Positions 53,101 through 59,870 are shown, counted from the first letter of the stretch. The stretch is DNA of 64,000 nucleotides from Phymorhynchus buccinoides (GCA_017654935.2 CM065704.1:26516161-26580160), one strand, 5' to 3'. Notes: generated by a model not told the origin, from the letters alone. Program-made: numbers and translations.

Positions 53101-56040
53101 TGACACATGTGTTTCAACGGTCTCTCGGTCTGAATCTTTCCATTCCTGAAGTGGAGGCCACATATTTCCATTGCGTATGCGTCTTGTGTGGCTATGTACG
53201 TGGGGAGGGGTGGCCGTGCCTATCGCCATGTTTCCGTGTGCTGTCAATGCCAGCAGACCAGGGCCGGACCAAGTGAATCGTTAAGGGGGGTTTCTGCCAG
53301 GGTCCAGGGAGCTGCATATATTCCAGGTTAAGGAGCAATGCCCTTTTGGGGGACACAAGGGGCGAAGCCCACCAGAAATTTTTTGCAAATTAGGGATTAT
53401 TAAAGCAAAAATCTATTTTTTTTCTTATTTTTCACCCTTGTCTAAGGTACATGCTTGAGGGAAAGGGGGAGGAGGGGGGGTGTCCAGAAACCAGGAAACC
53501 CCACATAGATCCGGCCCTGCAGACAACACATTTGATTTTGCAATGCTGCTGTTCTGGATGACAGGACGGCCATTCATGAAGACTTTTTCTATTCTGCCTT
53601 TTTTATTCCTGATTTCAGGAGCATTCCTTAGCTACTTTCATCCATGTCTAAAGTTAGGCCGTGTACACACATATGCGGAAGTTATGCACGGAAACCCATA
53701 AATAAGTAAAAGAAAGAAGTAAACATTATGCTGTACGGAAACGTATCCGCATATGTTTTCCTTCTGTCTTTTACTTATTTACGGCATTTCCGCGCGCAAT
53801 TTCCGCATATGTGTTCATACACTTACACAATACTAGCACCCCTCTCAGACTGTTCGATTTGGTTAGAAGAAGGAGGTAAGAGTTGCACATTATTATACAA
53901 AATGTCAGTGCAAATTCAATCGAGTGATACAACTTGATTCTCTCATCTGAATTGGACAGTTTGAGACAGGCTTAAAACATCATGTCCTGCATGGCTTAGC
54001 CACCTAGAAACAGTTCAGTAGCGCTTTCTGTTAAGTACTGTGAATTGATTAATTGCTATCCACTTGGATTAACTGGCTAATTTATTGTTGGATTTAGCTC
54101 AAAATAGACTACCCCAACAAAAATCTAATATACTTTGAATGAATTTTGAAAGGACAAATCTGACATATTCATACTTATTTCTTGAACAAGAAACAATCGG
54201 TTAATACATGTAGTATCTGTATTGTGAACATTTTTCACTCTTTCCCCATGGTAACACATGATATTACTTGCATATCACTGTGTTGCCATGGGGAAAGAGT
54301 TAACAAATTTCATGTGTAAAGAGACCGTAAGCAACTGAATCTTTGCTAAGCTCCTCTCCATGTAATACAAGTTATCAACTGCTTTTTACAAACACAAACT
54401 GATGTGGATATTACTAGCAAACAGGATTTAAACCTACTTAATAAACAAAATAAAAAATATGCCTTGATTCCATCCGTCTTATTATGTCTTGCACTGTGCA
54501 TGTTTGTATGAATTTACTGTATTTTACGGACTACAAGGCAATACTTTATTTTTTTTGCTAGACTGAGACCCCTACGCCTTATAATGTGACTAATAATATT
54601 TTGTGTAAAATTTGGGGGGTGCGCCTTATAGTCTGTAAAATACGGTACACACAGCATATGTACATGCATTTTAGTTTGAAATTATTATTTTTTATAATGG
54701 TTGTTATCTTCATCTGTATTGCAGAGTAACCATATGGAGCGCATCAACGAAGCTGTTTACTTGATTTCTCTGAAGACGGAGGTACGCCTGTAGCATTGCA
54801 TTGCATCTCTCTCTCTTCTCAAGAATTAATCTCCTCTCCTCCTCTCTGTCCGTCTGTCTGTGTGTCTGTCAGTATTTGAAAAAAGAATTTGTTTTAACCC
54901 TTTCACCACCAAAGTCGCATTTTAGCACCACAGTGATTTAACACCTATGTCACTAAAAGGCATCAAATTAGGGTCCTATTATCTTAGTTTTGGGAAGTAA
55001 GGATAGAACCTTATTTTTATATGTCACAGAAGAATCCCCCATGTACTGCATATGGATTTTGTTCTCTATCCCGGTAAAGTTAATGGAAACTTTTGGTTGA
55101 ATTTTATGGTTGGCAGTGAAAGGGTTAAGATGGTGGAGTGAGAGATGTTGGGGGTATTTTGTATGTCCCCCAAAAATCTGAAAATGAAGTCAAATTACGT
55201 AACTGATGAGAGCATTGATTTGGATGATGATCACTGCACACGTTTGTAACAAGTATCATTTTGGGAAAAATCTTTCTAAAACTTTTGTCTTATTGATTCC
55301 AAATTGCAAACAGTGTTTGTAAATGTAATAGGGTTTGTGATAGGGATTACATTTTTGTGTCCCCAAATCGCCCCAGTGTTCCCCCCAGTGTTATCGATTG
55401 CATTTTTTTTTTAATTCAGTGATATATTGTCATACTTTGATCTACAAGACTGAGCTGTTGTCTTGTTTTTGCAGGTCCCAGGCAAGGAAGACCTCCAGGA
55501 GGTGCAGTTCACATGCTCCTTGGAACAGCTGCAGGTAGATAGATACTACTCAAAAGAATTAATGTACCACTCACATTTAGCATGCTTTTCAAAATTCAAA
55601 TTGGTGTCACAATTGTTTTTATTTTTTAAGCTAAATTTCGTATGAAACTGTAAGATAAAAAATGTTCCAAGTAATATGTTTCTGACAAGTCCAAACATGC
55701 TACACCAACTTGAAAAATAATGGAGGTGAGGGCATCCGTAGTACTAGCAGTAGAAGTTGTTTTGTACTGATGGTCCAATTAGTTGTTAATGCTGTTACTT
55801 CCTAAAGGTCTCGGTACACGCTAGCATTATTCACGGGATATTTCTATTTCCCCATGGTAACACAGTGTTAGGGTACTCATAATATGACTTACAACTCACT
55901 GTGTTGCCATAGGGAAATAGAAATATCCCATGAATAATGTTAATGTGTATCAAGATCTTAAGTGATTTGTTTCCTAACAGGACCTGGTTGGGAAGCTGAA
56001 GGATGCCACCAAATGTCTGGAGAAGTTGGCACAGACCTGA
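19228..56040 (+). CDS. COMMD3: COMM domain-containing protein 3, spliced gene
   Basis: Eight coding exons: 19228-19366, 24801-24912, 26056-26119, 29323-29357, 52612-52672, 54725-54781, 55475-55534, 55981-56040. All introns are GT-AG with matching phases; the join is 588 nt, 195 aa plus stop, the same length as human COMMD3 as I recall it. Residues 1-115 form the helical N-terminal domain ([29 protein letters not shown]). Residues about 120-195 are the COMM domain, with the conserved tryptophan at W130 ([11 protein letters not shown]) and the C-terminal helix [19 protein letters not shown]. Family role: one subunit of the COMMD ring of the CCC/Commander complex, which sorts membrane proteins from endosomes back to the surface. 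Intron 4 is 23.3 kb and is mostly a repeat array. Confidence 0.96.
19397..19490 (-). repeat. Inverted partner of 18743-18830, right
   Basis: Contains GGGGATGTTTATCCTGCCCC and CCATTAATA. With its partner it brackets exon 1 of both genes and the shared promoter. Confidence 0.82.
20160..20640 (+). repeat. Interspersed-repeat-like block with GGCCGGCC cluster
   Basis: Starts near CCGTCCGGCGTACCTCCGGC with nested GGCCGGCC palindromes and continues TTCAAATTTGGTATACTAG. GC content and motif style differ from the surrounding intron. Family not identified. Confidence 0.45.
20921..21121. repeat. Palindromic repeat with about 83-87-bp arms
   Basis: Arms 20921-21007 and 21039-21121 are near-identical inverted copies (GGAAGAAAATAAAGAAGAGG... 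; AGCTTTCGAA). Each arm holds a small hairpin GAAC-AAAA-GTTC or a variant, next to CTGAAGA and GAAA. Confidence 0.88.
21545..21790 (-). mobile_element. tRNA-derived SINE (type 1)
   Basis: On the minus strand it opens GCTGTGGCTCAGTTGGTTAG (A box) with GGTTCGAATCC (B box) about 45 nt later, then a non-tRNA body ending TTCGGATGAGAC...GAGGTCCCGTGTGCG. These are classic Pol III internal promoter boxes. Confidence 0.85.
21801..21866. repeat. CT/CA microsatellite
   Basis: Mixed TCTCTC and CACACA runs. Confidence 0.85.
22000..22810. mobile_element. Cluster of CTTATAAG-type TIR element fragments
   Basis: Repeated CGGTTATAAGAAAACTCG-like words. A segment TGTCCTCTTC-TGACCTTTG is present twice (near 22200 and 22366). 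Left-end-like TACAGCCGAATCCGCTTATA at about 22528. Confidence 0.6.
23385..24045. mobile_element. CTTATAAC-type TIR element ends
   Basis: CTTATAACCGAGTTTTGCTGTA-like right ends at about 23474 and about 24040. They complement the TACAGC left end near 22528, so a nested or duplicated DNA transposon is likely. The pyrimidine-rich stretch 23750-23910 separates them. Confidence 0.55.
24085..24205 (-). repeat. About 20-bp degenerate tandem
   Basis: Variants of TAGGCATAATGTCC repeated six or seven times, followed by a GT/GC run to 24260. Confidence 0.8.
24801..24912 (+). CDS. COMMD3: COMMD3 exon 2
   Basis: 112 nt, acceptor gtgcgcag/AT, donor AC/gtaagg. Codes [19 protein letters not shown] then [15 protein letters not shown], matching the COMMD3 N-terminal helices. 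A hAT-like MITE is inserted 38 nt after the donor. Confidence 0.94.
24950..25427. mobile_element. hAT-like MITE with 8-bp target duplication GCTATAAT
   Basis: Flanked by GCTATAAT (24950-24957, 25420-25427). Ends TAGAGGTGGG and, reversed, TCGAGTTGAG, imperfect TIRs. About eight copies of AACCGGTT or its core concentrated toward both ends look like subterminal binding repeats. Confidence 0.78.
25512..25885 (+). mobile_element. tRNA-derived SINE (type 2), full-length
   Basis: Starts GTGTAGAGTGGCACAGAGGT (A box) with AAGTTCGAACCT (B box). The middle has TTTCGGATGAGACGATAAAC and the 3' part ends CTGTGACTATAAAGTACC. The same family lies in every monomer of the intron 4 array and at 63150-63395. 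Confidence 0.85.
26056..26119 (+). CDS. COMMD3: COMMD3 exon 3
   Basis: 64 nt, acceptor ataacag/G, donor ATG/gtgagt. Completes T85 and codes [20 protein letters not shown], matching the LEDCKFDRERI region of COMMD3. Confidence 0.94.
26174..26449 (-). mobile_element. LINE ORF2 C-terminal fragment
   Basis: Open frame with the [25 protein letters not shown] and [11 protein letters not shown] blocks that end many non-LTR retrotransposon ORF2 proteins. The reverse transcriptase core is absent. Clade not resolved. Confidence 0.75.
26603..27298. mobile_element. hAT-like element with 6-bp target duplication CTTTAA
   Basis: 696 bp. Perfect 15-bp TIRs CAGAGTTGCAACTAG / CTAGTTGCAACTCTG, flanked by CTTTAA (26597-26602, 27299-27304). 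CGCGC-rich subterminal region at the left. Carries a transposase N-terminal ORF on the plus strand. Confidence 0.88.
26910..27134 (+). pseudogene. Transposase N-terminal remnant
   Basis: 75 codons from ATG to TAA inside the 26603-27298 element. [16 protein letters not shown], then an acidic Ser-rich linker, then [10 protein letters not shown], the segment that in hAT/ZNF862-like proteins precedes the FPWL zinc finger. The frame stops right there. Intact and short, so it may be a retained first exon. Confidence 0.55.
27564..27634 (+). repeat. GGCC-hairpin motif, copy 2
   Basis: AATAATGCTTTACGCCCTCT through GGGGCATTGA, then GGGGATGTAAA after an 11-bp insertion relative to copy 1. Confidence 0.75.
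27965..28439. mobile_element. hAT-like MITE with 6-bp target duplication GGTACT
   Basis: 475 bp. TIRs CAAACCTGTTTACCCT / AGGGTAAACAGGTCTG (15 of 16), flanked by GGTACT (27959-27964, 28440-28445). AATTCCGGGTTTTT-type subterminal repeats at the right end and AATTCCGGG at the left. Confidence 0.85.
28898..29158 (+). mobile_element. TTAA MITE, family A, copy 5
   Basis: 261 bp, TTAA to TTAA, TIRs CCCTTTCAGCGCCA / TGGCGGTGAAAGGG. Ends 164 bp before COMMD3 exon 4. Confidence 0.88.
29323..29357 (+). CDS. COMMD3: COMMD3 exon 4, 35-nt short exon
   Basis: Acceptor tttgacag/GTA, donor GGGAG/gtaggt. Codes [11 protein letters not shown] plus two bases of S117. It rests on frame and phase continuity (phase 0 in, phase 2 out) and on the family motif LEILLGSIG. 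A short exon before a 23-kb intron. Confidence 0.9.
29602..30118. mobile_element. hAT-like element, CAGGGCTGGCCAAA termini
   Basis: 517 bp. TIRs CAGGGCTGGCCAAA / TTTGGCCAGCCCTG (perfect 14 bp). The flanking 5-mers are CTAAC and CAAAC (one mismatch). CTAGCCCG-type repeats near both ends; a CT-rich insert at about 29870-30010. Confidence 0.8.
30644..30832. repeat. CA-type microsatellite at the array leader
   Basis: Interrupted (CA)n with GCATGCA interruptions. Related tracts recur in every monomer (near 32940-33014, 35860-35930, 38760-38830, 42255-42330, 45395-45440, 50050-50123). Confidence 0.92.
30838..33524. repeat. Array monomer 1
   Basis: SINE 31457-31764; 221-bp array about 32051-32420 (one complete unit plus edge units); CpG block 32464-32690 with GCGCATGCGC at 32616-32625. 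Shares with monomer 6 the states CACACGGGATTCC and CTATTTGCATG, the SINE-like ancestral forms. Confidence 0.88.
32464..32690. promoter_or_regulatory. CpG-rich promoter-like block (present in all six monomers)
   Basis: Dense CpG in an otherwise AT/CA-rich intron. Contains GCGCATGCGC (32616-32625), the NRF1 consensus palindrome, and several ACGTC/GACGT half sites of CREB/ATF type (for example CAGACGTCAGC). Followed by a region without repeats to the CA tract. Promoter activity is inferred from motifs only. Confidence 0.45.
33525..36427. repeat. Array monomer 2
   Basis: SINE about 34151-34460; 221-bp array 34746-35338 (two complete units); CpG block 35381-35600 with GCGCATGCGC at 35532-35541. 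Carries the derived CACACAGGATTCC state. Confidence 0.88.
34746..35338 (+). repeat. 221-bp minisatellite (example: monomer 2)
   Basis: Unit from GCTGAAGAGAGAGGAGGGGG to CACAGGAGCACAGAAA. Complete-unit counts in monomers 1-6 are 1, 2, 2, 4, 3, 2. The period is not a multiple of 3; each unit contains the same 72-codon ORF (from [11 protein letters not shown]), which has no family resemblance and is not proposed as a gene. Confidence 0.9.
36428..39334. repeat. Array monomer 3
   Basis: SINE about 37056-37365; 221-bp array 37653-38245 (two complete units); CpG block 38288-38513 with GCGCATGCGC at 38439-38448. Downstream of the block it shares GTGGTATAAGC and TAGTAGTGG with monomers 5 and 6, not with 2 and 4. 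Confidence 0.88.
39335..42837. repeat. Array monomer 4, with a hairpin-retroelement insertion
   Basis: Carries the only 39959-40096 insertion. SINE about 40111-40420; longest 221-bp array, 40714-41758 (four complete units); longest G run (about 40502-40527); CpG block 41791-42010 with GCGCATGCGC at 41942-41951. Confidence 0.88.
39959..40096 (+). mobile_element. Hairpin-headed short retroelement, copy 1
   Basis: 138 bp beginning GGAAGTTCAGTTTAACGTCG, flanked by AAGTCTTTATT (39948-39958 and 40097-40107). The 5' 50 nt fold on themselves: GTTCAG/CTGAAC, CGTCG/CGACG, GGC/GCC. No tRNA A/B boxes. Present in only one of six array monomers, so younger than the array. Confidence 0.85.
45894..46620 (+). 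mobile_element. CR1-like non-LTR retrotransposon 3' fragment, copy 1
   Basis: RT C-terminal blocks in order: [70 protein letters not shown]. This order is typical of CR1/Jockey-group elements. Blocks lie in different frames with stops between, so it is dead. Confidence 0.8.
46806..47272 (+). repeat. 108/109-bp minisatellite, block 1
   Basis: About four units with GGAGCAGGGGGTGCTGAAGA and GTGGTGAGCACATTGCACAC. The shared core GGAGCAGGGGGTGCTGAAGA also occurs at the end of the 221-bp arrays. Confidence 0.9.
50581..51305 (+). mobile_element. CR1-like fragment, copy 2
   Basis: Near-identical to copy 1 including its frameshifts, with a few extra changes (AGTCACATAGACC replaces a longer segment near 50841). 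It was copied as part of the array, not by independent transposition. Confidence 0.8.
51484..52402 (+). repeat. 108/109-bp minisatellite, block 2, dimeric
   Basis: About eight and a half units in which CACAGAGTTAGG and CACAGATGTTGGG alternate strictly, giving a 217-bp dimer repeated four times. Long ORFs on both strands reflect stop-free composition. Confidence 0.9.
52412..52590. mobile_element. Degenerate CGTATTTTACGG-type MITE
   Basis: Recognisable by ACCTTATAATATGACTAATA and GGGGTGCGCC...GCGCCTTATG. The ends are eroded. Confidence 0.5.
52612..52672 (+). CDS. COMMD3: COMMD3 exon 5 (start of COMM domain)
   Basis: 61 nt, acceptor ttcctcag/C, donor AAA/gtgagt. Codes (S)[20 protein letters not shown]; the tryptophan is the COMM-domain hallmark. 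Lies 210 bp after the end of the intron 4 array. Confidence 0.95.
52740..53095 (-). repeat. Interspersed repeat, inverted partner of 4445-4760
   Basis: Carries the complement of the ACTTCCTCTAATCTGTGACT block and of the CTTTTCCCTTTGCTTACTGT block in the same relative order. Confidence 0.65.
53259..53519. mobile_element. hAT-like MITE with 5-bp target duplication CAGAC
   Basis: 261 bp. TIRs CAGGGCCGGA / TCCGGCCCTG, flanked by CAGAC (53254-53258, 53520-53524). Confidence 0.78.
53661..53820. repeat. Foldback palindrome
   Basis: GTGTACACACATATGCGGAA... pairs with ...TTCCGCATATGTGTTCATAC; about 58-bp arms with mismatches. Confidence 0.8.
53825..54236. other. Intronic sequence, nothing recognised
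   Basis: COMMD3 intron 5. Confidence 0.5.
54237..54303. repeat. Short foldback
   Basis: CACTCTTTCCCCATGGTAAC pairs with GTTGCCATGGGGAAAGAGTT. The core CCCCATGGTAACAC is shared with 55827-55941. Confidence 0.82.
54515..54645. mobile_element. CGTATTTTACGG-type MITE, copy 2
   Basis: 131 bp, TACTGTATTTTACGGACTAC to GTCTGTAAAATACGGTA. Confidence 0.82.
54725..54781 (+). CDS. COMMD3: COMMD3 exon 6
   Basis: 57 nt, acceptor attgcag/AGT, donor GAG/gtacgc, phase 0. Codes [19 protein letters not shown], a COMM-domain beta strand region. Confidence 0.93.
54894..55128 (+). mobile_element. TTAA MITE, family A, copy 6
   Basis: 235 bp, TTAA to TTAA, ends CCCTTTCACCACCA / TTGGCAGTGAAAGGG. Confidence 0.85.
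55475..55534 (+). CDS. COMMD3: COMMD3 exon 7
   Basis: 60 nt, acceptor tttttgcag/GTC, donor CAG/gtagat, phase 0. Codes [20 protein letters not shown], matching the SFSCSMEQLQ strand-turn of COMMD3. Confidence 0.94.
55827..55941. repeat. Foldback upstream of COMMD3 exon 8
   Basis: ATTATTCACGGGATATTTCT...CCATGGTAACACAGTG pairs with CACTGTGTTGCCATAGGG...GATATTTC-like complement ending ATGAATAAT. Arms about 42 bp, loop about 30 bp. Confidence 0.85.
55981..56040 (+). CDS. COMMD3: COMMD3 exon 8, C-terminal helix and stop
   Basis: 60 nt, acceptor cctaacag/GAC, stop TGA 56038-56040. Codes [20 protein letters not shown] foldback repeat ends 40 nt upstream of the acceptor. Confidence 0.96.
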   Translation, partial: DLVGKLKDATKCLEKLAQT

Positions 56041-56454
56041 ACCGATGCTGCGTTGTACCTGTTGCAAGAGCTCTGGGCGGCAGACTTGCTTCTTTTTGAA
56101 CTGGTTCCAACTTCCAAATTGGATTTGAGACAGCCACAGAGTGTTTATGACTGAACGATATCTTACGAGTTATGAAGGGTGTTGTTAGGTTCAGTAAGCG
56201 AAAAAGGATAAACTTCAGTGTGTGTTCGCGCGTGTGTGTTGTGTGAGTGGGTGGGTGGCGCAATTTTATTTTTTTAATGGAATTTTATGCAGCATTAGGG
56301 CATCACTCATACTCGAAGAATAATTAATTAATTAAAAAAAATCAGGTGTTTTTTCTGGTTTGCCGTATGGATAACGATCATCTGTTATTGTGAATACTGT
56401 GTGTGTGTGCAAAAGAGAAGAAACCACTGAGAATGTTAGGGAGCTATCATAATG
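56041..56454 (+). other. COMMD3: COMMD3 3' UTR, proximal part
   Basis: Non-coding sequence directly after the stop, without clear TIR-element signatures until 56455. The poly(A) site is not decided: AATAAA occurs at 56836-56841 (inside a TTAA element) and at 59635-59640. Confidence 0.5.
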
Positions 56455-56622
56455 TACCGTATTTTACGGACTATAAGGCGATACTTTTTTCCTAGAGAGA
56501 CCCCTGCGCCTTGTAATGTAAGAATGCAGTAAGAAAATAGAAGAACAAAGTCTGAATTTTGTGTAAAATTTGATGGGTGCGCCTTATATTCAGGTGTGCC
56601 TTGTAGTCCGTAAAATAAGGTA
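56455..56622. mobile_element. CGTATTTTACGG-type MITE, copy 3
   Basis: 168 bp, TACCGTATTTTACGGACTAT to TAGTCCGTAAAATAAGGTA, within the COMMD3 3' flank. Confidence 0.85.
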
Positions 56623-56745
56623 CAATGTATAATCTAATGATGGAATTTATGCTGCAATTTATATATTGACTTGTTTCTGTTTTAAACCGTATCAGTTTTG
56701 CTTTTGAAAGCTCAAGTATATCTTGTATGGTTATAACTATTAAGC

Positions 56746-57055
56746 TTAACCCCTTCACTGCTTAGCCTGTTTCTGGTTCTGAGGCAACTATTTGCCCAGC
56801 CGTTTTAGGTTGCGGAGCCTATCACAAAAATTCTGAATAAAAGTGCATATAACCTATACTTTTCTGAAAGAGAATTGAATATACATACTATCATTTGAGA
56901 ACACTCTCACATACATTCAAACATACTGCAAAAAGCATATGGATAGAAAAAGGGAAACTTAGAATAACCCTACGACGGATATTTCCGTGACGGGGCAGTT
57001 TATAGGTTACCGGAAATTGACAGACATATCCGTGACTGGGTAGTGAAGAGGTTAA
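56746..57055. mobile_element. TTAA element, family B
   Basis: 310 bp, TTAACCCCTTCACTGC to AGTGAAGAGGTTAA. Interior GATATTTCCGTGACGGGGCA relates it to the 103-bp tandem at 12775. Confidence 0.78.
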
Positions 57056-57067
57056 ATACATGGATAG

Positions 57068-57581
57068 TACAGTGGAACCTCCCTAATAAGACCTTGAAAA
57101 ATCAGCCAAAATTAGGTCTTATAAGGGAGGGGTCCTGTTAGGGAGGTAATCACTAATGTGTCGGGGTGCCGAGTATGTACATGCGGGCGTACAATTAACC
57201 ACACAGCTAAGCAGACCATAACATGGCTGTCTTTTAGATCCAGCAAGGCAACTCTGTTTAATGCGCATGCTCAATAGTCACATAATACAAAAGAGAGACA
57301 ATCACGTCTGACTAACAAAAGGTTACATTAGGACAGTTGTGTCCCTTACATTACAATCACCAAGTAATCTGAAGGGGGGGAAATCTGAAAATTGTGGGTC
57401 ACATCTCAGAGGGAGTCTTAAAGACCCACCACGTCACGTGTCAAAATCACGGTTTTATACGTGTTTTCCCTCTTATAGCTGGTAAGAAATCTTAACAAAT
57501 CTTCCTAGCATAAGAGGGAATGTGACACATGACGTGGGGGGTCTTTAATAGGGGAGCTCTTAATAGGGAGGTTCCACTGTA
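57068..57581. mobile_element. CAGTGGAACCTCCC-type TIR element
   Basis: 514 bp, ends TACAGTGGAACCTCCCTAAT and ATTAGGGAGG-like TTAATAGGGAGGTTCCACTG. TA-bounded, Tc1/mariner-like. Confidence 0.8.
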
Positions 57582-57584
57582 CAT

Positions 57585-57976
57585 ACACCTTATTTTACGG
57601 ACTATAAGACAATACTTTTTTTCCCAAACTGAGACCCCTGTGCCTTATAATGTGACTGATAATAATAGCAAAGACTGTACAGGGGAAGATAAACATCCGG
57701 TCTCTTTTCCCTATATGAGTAGTGAGGACAGAAGCACTGGTTATGTCCCTTTTGAAACGTGACACATTTTACACATCGATAGGCCAGTTGAATTCTCCGT
57801 TCAAGTTCCAGTCCGAGTTTTTGGATAGCCTTCACTGTGAATAGTGTACACGTCCGCACTAACGATAACTCTATCAGCCCGGTTCGCCGAGCTTTTAAGT
57901 AATCCATCTTACCCTTTTAGAATATCTTTGATAATAGTAAGGAAATAGAATTACAAAATCTGAATTTTGTGTCAAG

Positions 57977-58018
<42 letters not shown>

Positions 58019-58045
58019 GCGCCTCATAATCCGTAAAATATGGTA
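57585..58045. mobile_element. CGTATTTTACGG-type MITE, copy 4, with a nested CAAAG element
   Basis: Starts TTATTTTACGGACTATAAGA and ends CCGTAAAATATGGTA. Interrupted at 57669-57930; contains a G run of about 45 (57970-58016). Confidence 0.8.
57669..57930 (-). mobile_element. CAAAG element, copy 1, 7-bp target duplication ATAATAG
   Basis: 262 bp. Ends CAAAGACTGTACAGGGGAAG and, reversed, CAAAGATATTCTAAAAGGGT (imperfect TIRs). Flanked by ATAATAG (57662-57668, 57931-57937). Inverted relative to copy 2. Confidence 0.87.
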
Positions 58046-58047
58046 CA

Positions 58048-58650
58048 CGTTTTATGTATGGTTGAGTCTTAAGTTTGATGTTAATTACTGATTCAGTTAT
58101 AGTATGCAGAATTTGGAGTCAAATTTTTTGGGGGGGGGGGGGCGCCTTATAATCAGGTGCGCCTTATAGTCCGTAAAATACGGTATGTTTTATGTATGGT
58201 TGAGTCAGTTTAATGTTAATTACTGATTCAGTTATAGCAAAGATATTCTAAAAGGGTAAGATGGACTACTTAAGAGCTCAGCGAACCGGGCTGATAGAGT
58301 TATCGTTAGTGGCGACAGTACACCATTCACAGTGGAGGCTATCCAAAAACTCAGACTGGAACTTGAACGGAGAATTCAACTGGCCTATCGACGTGTAAAA
58401 TGTGTCCTGTTTAAAAGGGACATAACCAGTGTTTCTGTCCTCACTACTCATATAGGGAAAAGAGACTGGATGCTTATCTTCCCCTATACAGTCTTTGGTT
58501 ATAGTATGCAGAATTTGGAGTCAAATTGGGGGGGGGGGGGGGTTGTGCCTTATAATCAGGTGCACCTTATAGTCCGTAAAATACGGTATGTTTTATGTAT
58601 GATCGTGTCTTAAGTTTAATGTTAATTACTGATTCAGTTATAGTACGCAC
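58048..58650. repeat. Tandem duplication of a MITE end, three units
   Basis: Unit GTTTTATGTATGGTTGAGTC ... GTTATAGTATGCAGAATTTG ... AGTCCGTAAAATACGGTAT. Unit 1 about 58048-58186, unit 2 about 58187-58593 (interrupted by CAAAG copy 2), unit 3 partial. Confidence 0.85.
58238..58497 (+). mobile_element. CAAAG element, copy 2, 7-bp target duplication GTTATAG
   Basis: 260 bp. Flanked by GTTATAG (58231-58237, 58498-58504). The neighbouring duplicate unit has the uninterrupted site with a single GTTATAG (58096-58102). An open stretch (EAIQKLRLELERRIQLAYRR) is shared with copy 1, but a 1-nt indel shifts it upstream. Confidence 0.9.
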
Positions 58651-59340
58651 ATTTCCTGGTTGAATGTGATTGTTTGCTAGCGTTCGATACCTTCAGGTTT
58701 GTGTGTTTAAGGTTATGTGTTTTTGTACCCGACCATTTCCATTGTACTTTCAGTCCATATTTCATTTTTATCTGCATATATGTTGGTGCGTGCAACAGCG
58801 CAGTGTGTGAGTATGTGTGCTTTTAAAGTTTTGGGGGGCAGGTATGGATCTTGTTTTGTTGCTGTACAGTTATTTGCATTAAATGGTGGCTGCATTGTTT
58901 TAAAATGTTCAATGAATATCCATTCCAGGTTTCTCTTTTGCACTTGTAGTAAGAAAAGCAGAATTCAATGCAAACATCGATGGGAAATGCCAGTTTAAAT
59001 GGTCAAAGCAGAATGGGGTTTTCCCCCAGCTAGATTTATTTCAGATATTGAATTTTACAAATCAAGAAATTCTTTGCACATCAGCTATTTTCAATATAAA
59101 AAGAGATCTTTTCCCTTACGAGAAAATGTCGGTTAATTGTGTTTGTTACTCCTCTGAAATCGGAATGTGTTGGCTGAATGCAACGTGGAGACGAGTTAAA
59201 ACTGAAAACCAGACACATACGCACTTCACCTATTATGCCATTTTTATAGTCTTATGGCCTGGGAACGCAGAAGAAGAAAAAGAAATGTCTGTCAGTTATA
59301 GTCTGTGGTGTTACAAAGCACCCCTTTACAGATTATCAGT
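58651..59340. other. COMMD3 downstream region, no gene recognised
   Basis: Could be distal 3' UTR or intergenic DNA; small overlapping ORFs have no family resemblance. Confidence 0.4.
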
Positions 59341-59517
59341 GATGGCTTAGAGTCAAAACGGATTATCTTTAGGTCCATCGACGTATTATTGAACTTCTTG
59401 CAAAAACTAAGAACTATATTTCTGAAGTCTTTTTATACAAGTTATTAGTTTTCGTAATAAGTTCAATAATACGTCAATGGACTATTTAAAGATAGTCCGT
59501 TTTGACTCCAAGCCATC
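59341..59517. repeat. Long foldback palindrome
   Basis: GATGGCTTAGAGTCAAAACG... pairs with ...CGTTTTGACTCCAAGCCATC. Arms about 57 bp with few mismatches; the loop has additional pairing. Confidence 0.88.
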
Positions 59518-59801
59518 GAGCTAGTCCTACCTGGTTAAAAAGTCCGTGTATTTTTCAATCAGCAAGCAGTAACACATCACTACTGCCTGCATCACTCACT
59601 CACTGGTTGATATTTAATTTGCTATCACAAGTTTAATAAAGCCGACGCGAAAAGGCAATGAGGCTTGTTGCTGTTTTGTTTTCAGAGGGATTGGAGGGGA
59701 AAAGGGTATGTTCCCAACCAAAAGGTGAGGCCACTTAGCCAGTTTAATTGACTCCGTAGCCTCTTGATGAGCCCAATCATCCCTAAATGTTTGTGTATCT
59801 C

Positions 59802-59870
59802 AGGCATCAGAATTGTCAGAGGATCTGCTAATCAGAGGATTAAGAATTTCTGACAGACGATTGGCACCTC
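59802..59870 (+). repeat. Interspersed repeat, related to 4961-5030
   Basis: CAGGCATCAGAATTGTCAGA with AATTTCTGACAGACGATTGG. Confidence 0.6.

Noticed and set aside
57602..58613. Pair of ORFs with a shared LELERRIQLAYR segment as a gene
   Set aside because: They lie inside the CAAAG mobile element copies and an indel puts the upstream parts in different frames.
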